The notes under the pieces were generated by a model. It was not told where the DNA came from and ran no database searches. It saw only the letters and a program-made list of their open reading frames with translations. This document shows positions 7,515 through 14,998 of a stretch of 33,844 nucleotides of DNA, in pieces. Position numbers and translations under genes: made by a program. The first letter of the stretch is position 1, and every line of letters begins with the position of its first letter. This stretch comes from Paraburkholderia sp. C35 (GTDB taxonomy: Bacteria > Pseudomonadota > Gammaproteobacteria > Burkholderiales > Burkholderiaceae), in the NCBI RefSeq assembly GCF_003121405.1, contig NZ_QBUY01000100.1, forward strand, positions 1 to 33,844. The letters are read 5' to 3'.

Positions 7515-8372
7515 ATGGACGCTCGCTACGCCACCGCTGCCAGTCGCGAAGACGATGCCCGCGCGACTACGGACATTCATATGACGCATGCGCCGCGCCT
7601 GATGAACCAACTCGAACAACGCGTGAGCGAAGGCTTGCTCGCTGGAGAATTTCCGCTCGCTTTTCAGGGCATCTACGATGTGAGCACGGGCGGACTCGTC
7701 CGCGTCGAAGCGTTGATCCGCTGGATGCATCCCGACTACGGCATGCTGCTGCCGGATGCATTCCTCGTCGCACTCGATCACCCGCTCGTCGCACTGCAAC
7801 TGACCTATCACGTGATCGACGGTGCATGCAGGGCACTGGCCCATGCGCAGCATGCAGGTCAGCGCGTGTGTCCCATCGCTGTCAACGTGCCGCCGCGCGT
7901 GGTGGCAGACGAGCATTTTCCCGCCACGGTGATGAAAATCGCACGCCTGCATGGCGTCGAGCCGGATCTGCTCGAACTCGAACTCGTCGAGACGGAGGAC
8001 GCGACGCGCCTGCTGGCCGCGCCGCCGTTGACGAAGCCGCTGCGTGAAGCGGGCATGCGCCTCGCCATCGACGATTTCGGCACCGGCTATTCATCGCTCG
8101 CACTCCTGAGCACGATCGATGTCGATACGGTGAAGGTCGCGCGCGAAATGATCGATGGCGTGCCGGACTGTCCGCGCGCATCGGCTGTTGCATCGGGCGT
8201 GCTGTCGATGCTCGAACGGCGGAATGTCGCGGTGGTCGTGGAGGGCGTCGAGACGCGCGCGGTGGCGCACTGGCTCGCGCAATGGCCGAAGGTGCTTGCG
8301 CAAGGCTTTTTCTATGCACGCCCGACCTTCGACTACGCCGACGTGCCGCTTCAGGAGCGCTGCGTCGCTTAG
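7515..8372 (+). CDS. EAL-domain c-di-GMP phosphodiesterase
   Basis: A 285-residue single-domain cytoplasmic protein; EAL enzymes hydrolyse c-di-GMP to pGpG. All main catalytic positions are visible: Glu65 of EAL (VRVEALIRW), Asn124 (AVNVPPR), Glu156 (ELELVETE), Asp186-Asp187 in IDDFGTGYSSL with loop 6 intact, Lys207, Glu243 (VVVEGVET) and Gln263 (QGFFYARP). The canonical K-x-D motif reads VKVAREM, so the Asp after the lysine is Ala209. Activity is likely but may be altered. No sensor domain or membrane segment; the first ~28 residues look disordered. The start is uncertain, since neither this ATG nor one at 7581 has a clear ribosome site. The PNAG operon 4.5 kb downstream is a plausible c-di-GMP target. 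Confidence 0.9.
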   Translation: MDARYATAASREDDARATTDIHMTHAPRLMNQLEQRVSEGLLAGEFPLAFQGIYDVSTGGLVRVEALIRWMHPDYGMLLPDAFLVALDHPLVALQLTYHVIDGACRALAHAQHAGQRVCPIAVNVPPRVVADEHFPATVMKIARLHGVEPDLLELELVETEDATRLLAAPPLTKPLREAGMRLAIDDFGTGYSSLALLSTIDVDTVKVAREMIDGVPDCPRASAVASGVLSMLERRNVAVVVEGVETRAVAHWLAQWPKVLAQGFFYARPTFDYADVPLQERCVA

Positions 8373-8410
8373 TGTGCGGCGGTTGTGCCGTCACCGCATA
8401 CGGTCATGCG

Positions 8411-8848
8411 TCAGGCCTGCGTATTGACGATTCCGCCTGTCGAACTACCCGACGATGAGAGCAGCATTTGCGCCAGTTCGGCCGTGGCCGTCTGCAGCGC
8501 AGCTGAAAGCGACGTCGCCTGCGAGGCCAGCGATGCGACCATCGCCGCGGCGGCGCCCGTGCTATCCGCATTCGCCTGCTGCTGCGCGCGTGCCATCTGC
8601 TGCTGCACGGCCGTCAACTTCTGCTGCAACGACTGGATCAGATCTTTCAGCTGCTTGATGGCGGCCTGCTGCGGGCTGCTGGCCGCCGCCGATCCTGCCC
8701 CCGCGCCTTGCGTGGCTTGCGCGCCTGTCGCGCCCGTGGTCCCCGTTCCACCGCTCTTGACGGAAGCGCCCGACGTGTCCGTCGAGACGTCGCTCGTGCG
8801 TGTGCTCGCGGTCGCGGTACTGCCTGTGAGGTCGTTCTGAATTTGCAT
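8411..8848 (-). CDS. FlxA-like coiled-coil protein
   Basis: A 145-residue low-complexity protein. After a Ser/Thr/Gly/Ala-rich N-terminal ~60 residues comes a coiled coil (IKQLKDLIQSLQQKLTAVQQ, then Gln-rich repeats) that matches the FlxA-like pattern of E. coli, a flagellar-regulon protein of unknown function. The C-terminal third is Ala/Ser-rich. No signal peptide. I chose the ATG of MQIQNDLTG; an ATG at 8887 adds 13 residues and neither has a strong Shine-Dalgarno. It stands alone, converging on the EAL gene. Family assignment rests on the coiled-coil pattern only. Confidence 0.6.
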   Translation of the reverse strand: MQIQNDLTGSTATASTRTSDVSTDTSGASVKSGGTGTTGATGAQATQGAGAGSAAASSPQQAAIKQLKDLIQSLQQKLTAVQQQMARAQQQANADSTGAAAAMVASLASQATSLSAALQTATAELAQMLLSSSGSSTGGIVNTQA

Positions 8849-9081
8849 GGGCAGAGGCTCGGGCGATTGAAAAATAAAACGGTTCATCTGCTATTACGGC
8901 ACGCGGCATCACCTTCTTGAGGGAGATTCAAGCGAGCCAAGCAACCGGCGCCGTTCAGAAATGCATCAATTTGCGCGCGTGTCGAGAACAGGAAAGCCCG
9001 TGAAAGGCAGGCGCAGCAAGGCTCAAACACGCGTGCGCATCCACGCGCGAGCACAAAAGAATGTGCTGTGGCAGACAATAG

Positions 9082-9100
9082 GTCGAACGTTAGTCGAACG
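9082..9100. promoter_or_regulatory. Direct repeat GTCGAACG with 11-base period
   Basis: GTCGAACG (9082-9089) and GTCGAACG (9093-9100) are separated by TTA, giving one-turn spacing typical of OmpR/PhoB-type regulator half-sites. It lies between the FlxA-like gene and tldD. The remainder of 8849-9269 has no gene or other clear structure. Confidence 0.3.
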
Positions 9101-9269
9101 GAATGTGCGCAGGAACACAGCGCGCTGGACGCACGGCGACATGCCGCATTCATCCCTTATCCGGTCCGGAATCATGCATCGCGTACGATATGACATTCGC
9201 GTGCGAATGGCTGCGCCTCACCGGCGCGTCGATGCTCGCACGCGCACATGTCATTGGTGAGGCACGCAT

Positions 9270-10718
9270 ATGGTCGAAGCAGGGTGGAGTCCGGATTTGA
9301 ACCGCTTGCCGCGCACGTTGCGCAGCGACGCGGCATTCTGGTCGTTGCGGATCGTGAACGAACGGACCGACGATCACGCAGTACGCAACGACGTCGCGCA
9401 ACCGCTGCGCATCGCGAGTGACCGCGGTGCAATGGTGGTGGCGTGGTGGGAGCGTGGAGCGGGGTATGCGGCAACAGCCGACCTCTCCGAGCAGGGCTTG
9501 CAGGCTGCCCTCGACATCGCCACACAACGCGCGAAGGCATCGGCATCGCTGTCGCTGATCGATCACGCGCAGATCGCGCGGCCCGCCGGGAGTGGCACGT
9601 ACGAATCGCCCGGCGTCGCGCAAACGTTGCCGAACCGGCGCGAGTGGCTCGAGCGCCTGCAGCACGAGTGCAACGCTGCGAATGTCGATAGCCGCATTGT
9701 CGAGCGGACCGCCGCCGTACAGATCACGCACAGCGAACAGACCTATCTGACCAGCGATGGCGTGCGCATCGACCAGCGTTTCCGCTTCATGCTGCCGCAG
9801 ATGTCGGTGACGGCCCACGTCGATGGCGTGACCCAGGTGCGCACACTAGGCGGCGATTACGGCACGCTCGCGCAAGGTGGCGTCGATGTGCTCGGACAGT
9901 TCGGCTTCGACGGGGCGGGCGCGCGCATCGCAGACGAAGCGCTGCAACTGGTGACGGCACCCAATTGTCCGTCAGGCCCAAGAGATTTGTTGCTGATGCC
10001 CGATCAGATGATGCTGCAGATTCACGAGTCGATCGGTCACCCGCTCGAACTCGACCGCATTCTCGGCGATGAGCGCAACTTTGCCGGCTGGAGTTTCGTG
10101 AAGCGCGAGCATTTCGGCACGTATCGCTACGGTTCGGAATTGCTGAATGTCACGTTCGACCCTGCCGAACGAGGCGAAGCCGCAAGCTACGCATTCGACG
10201 ACGACGGCACGCCCGCGCAACGCGAGTACCTGATCCGTGACGGCGTGCTGATGCGGCCGCTCGGCGGCGCGCTGTCGCAGCAGCGTGCGCAGCTAGGCGG
10301 CGTCGCGAACTCGCGTGCGTCGAGCTGGAATCGGCCGCCCATCGACCGCATGGCCAATCTCAACATCGAACCCGGCACGAGCACACTGGACGACATGATC
10401 GCGAACATTGAGCGCGGCATCCTGATGCGCACCAACACGTCATGGTCGATCGATGACCAGCGCAACAAGTTTCAGTTCGGTTGCGAGTACGGCCAGCTGA
10501 TCGAGAACGGCAAGCTCACGCAGGTAGTGCGTCAACCGAACTATCGCGGCATCTCGGCGAGTTTCTGGCGCAGTCTCGTTGCCGTGGGCAACGAGGCGAC
10601 GCGCGGTGTGTACGGCACGTCGATGTGCGGCAAGGGCGAACCCATGCAGATCATTCGTGTCGGCCACGCGTCGCCCGCCTGCGTGTTTAGCAACGTCGAC
10701 GTGTTCGGAGGCGCATGA
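9270..10718 (+). CDS. tldD: TldD-type metalloprotease subunit
   Basis: A 482-residue protein of the TldD/PmbA family (peptidase U62). In E. coli TldD carries the zinc site of a TldD-TldE heterodimer that trims unfolded or modified peptides such as microcin B17 precursor and degrades the CcdA antitoxin. The catalytic motif HESIGH (His252, Glu253, His257) and the third zinc ligand Cys453 in TSMCGKGE are present, so it is the active subunit. Length is normal. GGTGAGG precedes the ATG. It overlaps the next gene by 4 bases (ATGA), so the partners are translated together. E. coli keeps the two genes apart; this tandem may be an additional paralogous copy. Confidence 0.9.
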   Translation: MVEAGWSPDLNRLPRTLRSDAAFWSLRIVNERTDDHAVRNDVAQPLRIASDRGAMVVAWWERGAGYAATADLSEQGLQAALDIATQRAKASASLSLIDHAQIARPAGSGTYESPGVAQTLPNRREWLERLQHECNAANVDSRIVERTAAVQITHSEQTYLTSDGVRIDQRFRFMLPQMSVTAHVDGVTQVRTLGGDYGTLAQGGVDVLGQFGFDGAGARIADEALQLVTAPNCPSGPRDLLLMPDQMMLQIHESIGHPLELDRILGDERNFAGWSFVKREHFGTYRYGSELLNVTFDPAERGEAASYAFDDDGTPAQREYLIRDGVLMRPLGGALSQQRAQLGGVANSRASSWNRPPIDRMANLNIEPGTSTLDDMIANIERGILMRTNTSWSIDDQRNKFQFGCEYGQLIENGKLTQVVRQPNYRGISASFWRSLVAVGNEATRGVYGTSMCGKGEPMQIIRVGHASPACVFSNVDVFGGA

Positions 10719-12064
10719 TGCAAGGCACGCTTTCATCATCCACGTCTCAGGCGCATTTCATGGCGCTGGCAAGCGAGCTCGAGCAGCGACTGACAGCGGG
10801 CGAGATCACGCTGACGTCTTATGCTGCCGAGCAGTCCGACTTCATTCGCTTCAACCAGGGCAAGGTGCGCCAGTCGGGGCATGTGTCGCAAGCCGTCGTC
10901 ACGTTGCGTCTGATCGACGGTCAGCGGCAGGCGTATGCGTCGTTCACGCTTGCCGGCGACATGCGCACGGACGCACACACACTCGACCAAACACTCGCGA
11001 TGTTGCGCGACGGTCTGCGCGATGCTTCCGACGATCCGCATCTGCTGTTCGATACCACCGCATGGTCGGAAGCAACACACCGCAAAGGTCATTTGCCATC
11101 GCCTGACACATTGCCGGCGCTTGTCGCGCAGTGCGCAAGCGGCCTCGACTTCGTCGGTTTCTATGCGGGCGGCACGATTGCGCGCGGCTTCGCGTCGTCG
11201 CTCGGCAGCCGTGGCTGGTATGAAGTCGAGAACTTCAATTTCAGCTGGTCGCTATTCGATGCAAACGGCCGCGCCATCAAAAGCCACTACGCGGGCGATG
11301 ACTGGCGCGATGACGTGTTCGCGGCCAAAGTCGAAGAAGCTGCCGCGCGTTTGCCCGTGCTTGCTCGCGAACCACGCGTGCTATCACCGGGCCGCTATCG
11401 CACGTACTTCGCGCCTGCTGCGTTGTCCGAGCTGATCGGCACAGCCTCGTTCAGCGCTTTCTCCGCGCGCACCCAGGCAACGGCGCGCAACGAGTTCTAT
11501 CGGCTGAACATCGGCGAGGTATCGCTCGACCCGCGCGTCACGCTGACGGAAGACCTCACGCTCGGCATCACGCCGCGTTTCAACGACGACGGTTATCAGC
11601 GGCAAAGCGTCCCGTTGATCGAAAGCGGGCGGGCCGCCGCGCAACTGACCAACGCCCGCACGGCGCGCGAATACGGTCTTGTGCCGAATGGCGCGACGGC
11701 GAGCGAGACGCCTACCTCGCTATCGATGCAAGGCGGCGATCTCGCGCAGGACGATGTGCTTCGCGCGCTCGATACGGGCCTCTATATCGGCAATCTCTGG
11801 TACGTGAATTTCTCGGACCGGATGAACTGCCGGATGACGGGCATGACGCGCTTCGCAACCTTCTGGGTCGAGCAGGGCCGCATCGTCGCGCCCGTCGATG
11901 CCATGCGTTTCGACGACAGCCTGTACCGGCTGCTCGGCAGTGAACTGGAGCGCATCGGCGCCGAGCCCGAACTGTTGCTGAACGACTGGACGTGGGGCGA
12001 GCGCGCAACGGGCGGCATGAAGCTGCCGGGCCTGCTCGTGCGCTCTTTCGAACTGACGCTATGA
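10715..12064 (+). CDS. pmbA: TldE/PmbA-type metalloprotease partner
   Basis: A 449-residue homologue of TldE (PmbA), the non-catalytic partner that with TldD forms a hollow heterodimer enclosing the zinc site. It lacks a HExxxH motif, as expected. Family features include the glycine-rich stretch around FVGFYAGGTIARGFASSLGS, the YRTYFAPAALSELI segment and the C-terminal GGMKLPGLLVRSFELTL. Start codon overlaps the tldD stop (ATGA). A GACGCCGC/GCGGCGTC stem (12063-12098) follows the stop but has no T-run. The substrate peptide is unknown. Confidence 0.85.
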   Translation: MMQGTLSSSTSQAHFMALASELEQRLTAGEITLTSYAAEQSDFIRFNQGKVRQSGHVSQAVVTLRLIDGQRQAYASFTLAGDMRTDAHTLDQTLAMLRDGLRDASDDPHLLFDTTAWSEATHRKGHLPSPDTLPALVAQCASGLDFVGFYAGGTIARGFASSLGSRGWYEVENFNFSWSLFDANGRAIKSHYAGDDWRDDVFAAKVEEAAARLPVLAREPRVLSPGRYRTYFAPAALSELIGTASFSAFSARTQATARNEFYRLNIGEVSLDPRVTLTEDLTLGITPRFNDDGYQRQSVPLIESGRAAAQLTNARTAREYGLVPNGATASETPTSLSMQGGDLAQDDVLRALDTGLYIGNLWYVNFSDRMNCRMTGMTRFATFWVEQGRIVAPVDAMRFDDSLYRLLGSELERIGAEPELLLNDWTWGERATGGMKLPGLLVRSFELTL

Positions 12065-12282
12065 CGCCGCGCTGGGCGGCATGAGAGCGGGCGGCGTCTG
12101 CGCGCATGCGCGACGTCCGCTGCCGAAGCGGTAGGAAGCCTTCATCGATCACCCCGTCATCTTCTGTTCTTTCGCATCGCTAATCACATCGCGATGCGCC
12201 ATGGCGGTGCCTTACGTGGCCCGCATCTGTCTTCGTATCGGTTTGTGCAGCGAGACAATATCCGACGCCACGCCGCTCGCTC

Positions 12283-12333
12283 TGTGCGCTAGCGCACATC
12301 GGATGCAGACAGCGCTATGTGCGCCACCGCACA
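12283..12333. promoter_or_regulatory. Paired operator-like palindromes TGTGCG-N4-CGCACA
   Basis: Two sites share arms and spacing: TGTGCGCTAGCGCACA (12283-12298, fully palindromic) and TGTGCG-CCAC-CGCACA (12318-12333). Their centres are 35 bases apart, a little over three helical turns. They lie ~220 bases after tldE and ~610 before pgaA. They look like a tandem binding site for one dimeric regulator. I cannot name it. Confidence 0.6.
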
Positions 12334-12700
12334 CAGTCGTATGCATGTTGCGACACTCGTGGCGCGGGTGAGATGCGCGTTTTCTTGCGTGCATCAGCGC
12401 ATGTGTTGAATCTCCCTGCACGTCTCAATCGATTTCATACCGAATCGCCAACACGGTTCCCGCTTGTCGGCGCAACCTTTCGCGGCTCGCTTGCTTCAGA
12501 CGAATATCGCGCACTGTGCATGCCGTTTCAACTATGAATCAAAGCGGTCGGCTACCGCAACGCACAAGCACGTTCTTTGCAGAACATGGCTTTGCGTCTG
12601 ATGGAAGCGCTGCTTGCGGCTCCTCGCGAGGTCTTCTGGAATTGCTTCGCATTGCTTGTCGAGTTCAGTGATGAAACGTTTTTGACGATTTACGGTTGGC

Positions 12701-12946
12701 TTGCAAGGGTTTTTCTGGAGCGAACCCTTAAGCCTGAAGGTTGAGCGGGGTGCTGGTATGGACTTCGCTATAAGCCTCGCCGCGCAATTGGACGGGGCCA
12801 GTGCGCAAGGCAACAACTGGCCATCGAAACAAGACGCTGAACTCCACGCCTCTCGCAGGCCACGCGACGTTGTTGCTCTCCATGCGCCATTCGCATGGTG
12901 CAGGGACTCGCTTTGTCTGGAGATTGGCATCGACAAGCGAGGAACC
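12701..12946 (+). promoter_or_regulatory. GGA-rich, hairpin-rich leader of pgaA
   Basis: The 230 bases before the pgaA start hold six GGA triplets (12717, 12760, 12790, 12904, 12919, 12941). One is in the loop of the hairpin AAGGGTT (12705-12711) / AACCCTT (12723-12729), and the last overlaps the Shine-Dalgarno. Further hairpins are GGCCAGT/ACTGGCC (12796-12822) and CCATGCG/CGCATGG (12880-12898). E. coli pgaA has a 234-base leader with six CsrA sites, which this resembles. No classical c-di-GMP riboswitch was recognised. The region 12334-12700 has no supported gene. Confidence 0.45.
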
Positions 12947-14992
12947 ATGAAAACGAAACGCTCTAGCCGACGCAAGCACGCCGCAGTCAAGGCGACCGCC
13001 TTGGTGCTGGTGCTGCTTGCGCGCGACTACTGCGCCGCGCAGCCGACCACTGCGTCCGAAACCACGGGGAAAGTCGCAGAAGGACATGTCGCACAAGGCA
13101 AGGTAGAGACGGAGCGCGACCAGCTCCGCAAACGGATTTTCGCGGAAGCGGGTGCGGGTGCCGCACAGCTTGCGCTGCAGGAAGCACGTGCGAGCCGCGA
13201 CGCGTTTTCCGATCACGACCTGTTCCAGATCGAAGCGCTTGTCGTCGAGACGGAGGTGCATTGGGGACGTCAGCAATCGCTCGCCTCCGATGAACCCGAT
13301 CGTCTCGCGCAGACGAAGACAGCGCTTGCGCATATCGACGACATGCTGGCGCGCATGCCGTCGTCGGATGACTACGCGGACGTGCGCCGCGCGGGGCGGG
13401 TCGAGAAGGTCGCGGCGCTGCAGGGGGTGGGCCGCATGAAGGAAGCGACGGCGTTGTACGAAGACCTGTCGCGTTCGAACCAGCCGATGCCCGCGCGCAC
13501 CTACGCCGCAGCGGGTGACGCCTACACGTACATCGACCAGCCGCGCAAGGCCGCGCCTGCCTATGAGCGTGCGTTGCAGACGCCTGTCGAGCCGCTCGTG
13601 CCATCCGTCGAGCCGCATGCGTTGAAGCGCATCGACGTGCAGGAAGGGCTCTTTTTCGCGTACCTCGATTCGGGCCGCTACGACAACGCGCAGCAACTGC
13701 TCAAGGAAATTTCCGCGAGCACGCCCATTCGCGCCGATCTGTCCGAACACCCGGAAGACGTCAACGAAGACTATGGCCGCGTGAAAAAACTGCAGGCGCA
13801 GTACCTGCTCTACACGGACCGGACGCGCGAAGGCGTGGCCGCGCTCGACGAGTTGCGTCACGAGGCACCGTTCGATCCCGCATTGATCAGCGCGCGCTCG
13901 GATGCGTCGCTGGTGCAGCAGCGCCCGCATGAAGCGCAGAAGGTCTATGCGAGCACGCTGGTCGATCACCCCGGCGACATCGAAACGCTCGCGGGTCTGG
14001 GCCGTACGGCACTCGAACTCGGTCAGTACGACCGCGCCGCCGACGTCAACGCGACCTTCAGCGACCGCTTCCCCGATAACAACACGGTGAAGACGTTCCA
14101 GGAGGATTACGCCGCGTACAAGAGTCCGCAACTGATCGTCGCGGCCAACGGACAGAAGGGCAACTCGGTCATCGCGGACAACGACTGGGGCATCGACACG
14201 CAGCTGTACTCGATGCCGATCGCCAACTACTGGCGCGTGTTCGCGCATCAGTTCAGCGGACGCGCAGACACGGGTGATGGCGACAGCGTGAGCCGCGTGC
14301 GCAACGGCATCGGCGGGGACTTCCGTTTTCACGGCATCGACGCCGCGGCGGAAGTCGACCGCTCGACCGGCCCGCAGGCAAAGACGGGTGGCGCAGGCAG
14401 CCTGAGTTATGCACCCGACGACCGCTGGCGCTTTTCGACCAGCGTCGACAGCAACGTCAACACGCTGCCGTGGAAAGCGTATCAGGCGGGTGTGACGGGG
14501 CGCGCGGCGACGGGCGGGGTGCGCTACAGCGTCGACGATTACCGTTACTTCGATCTCAGCTATGGCGCCACGCGCTACAGCGACACCAACTTCAACCAGG
14601 CGTGGGTGGCGACGTGGTACGAGCGACTCATCAACACGCCGAGCCATCTCGTCGCGACGTGGGTCGAGTTGAACACGAGCAGCAACACGCTCGCGAACAC
14701 CTCGTACTTCGCGCCGCATCGCGATCTCACCGCGCAACTGACGGCGATGTACCAGTGGACGTCATGGCGCAACGCGGATCAATCGCTGGCTAACCGCGCG
14801 TATGCGACGGTGGGCGGCTACCGGCAAACGGATATCGGCAACAGCATGCTGTGGGAAGTGCGTCTCGAACAGCAGTGGCAGTTCAGCGCGCATGCATCGC
14901 TCGCATACGGCATCGGCGTGGCGAGCCAGCGGATGGACCACACGCGTGAGACCAGCAAGCTCATCTACCTGAACCTGAACATTCCTCTGTAG
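12947..14992 (+). CDS. pgaA: PNAG outer-membrane export porin PgaA
   Basis: A 681-residue outer-membrane secretin for poly-beta-1,6-N-acetylglucosamine. A signal peptide (basic MKTKRSSRRKHAAVK, then a hydrophobic core, cleavage near DYCAAQ) leads into a periplasmic TPR-type helical region at about residues 60-390 that would bind PgaB and polymer. The last ~280 residues are alternating strands with many Tyr/Trp (for example RYSVDDYRYFDLSYGATRYS) ending in a typical outer-membrane terminus (KLIYLNLNIPL), i.e. a beta-barrel. It is shorter than E. coli PgaA (about 800). The ATG at 12947 has GAGGA upstream; an in-frame ATG at 12701 would place non-secretory sequence ahead of the signal peptide. 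First gene of the pga operon, 6 bases before pgaB. Confidence 0.9.
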   Translation: MKTKRSSRRKHAAVKATALVLVLLARDYCAAQPTTASETTGKVAEGHVAQGKVETERDQLRKRIFAEAGAGAAQLALQEARASRDAFSDHDLFQIEALVVETEVHWGRQQSLASDEPDRLAQTKTALAHIDDMLARMPSSDDYADVRRAGRVEKVAALQGVGRMKEATALYEDLSRSNQPMPARTYAAAGDAYTYIDQPRKAAPAYERALQTPVEPLVPSVEPHALKRIDVQEGLFFAYLDSGRYDNAQQLLKEISASTPIRADLSEHPEDVNEDYGRVKKLQAQYLLYTDRTREGVAALDELRHEAPFDPALISARSDASLVQQRPHEAQKVYASTLVDHPGDIETLAGLGRTALELGQYDRAADVNATFSDRFPDNNTVKTFQEDYAAYKSPQLIVAANGQKGNSVIADNDWGIDTQLYSMPIANYWRVFAHQFSGRADTGDGDSVSRVRNGIGGDFRFHGIDAAAEVDRSTGPQAKTGGAGSLSYAPDDRWRFSTSVDSNVNTLPWKAYQAGVTGRAATGGVRYSVDDYRYFDLSYGATRYSDTNFNQAWVATWYERLINTPSHLVATWVELNTSSNTLANTSYFAPHRDLTAQLTAMYQWTSWRNADQSLANRAYATVGGYRQTDIGNSMLWEVRLEQQWQFSAHASLAYGIGVASQRMDHTRETSKLIYLNLNIPL

Positions 14993-14998
14993 GTCATC

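Noticed and set aside
12701..12900. c-di-GMP riboswitch in the pgaA leader
   Set aside because: No match to GEMM-I or GEMM-II core sequences was seen; the hairpins fit protein-binding sites better.
12701..12946. In-frame upstream extension of pgaA starting at ATG 12701
   Set aside because: It would put ~82 non-secretory residues before an obvious signal peptide. The ATG at 12947 has a good ribosome site, and the upstream stretch looks like leader RNA.
12728..14737. Very long open frame antisense to pgaA
   Set aside because: Arg/Val/His-rich composition with no family features; such frames are a by-product of high-GC coding DNA on the other strand. The same holds for long antisense frames opposite pgaB, pgaC and hpnIJ.
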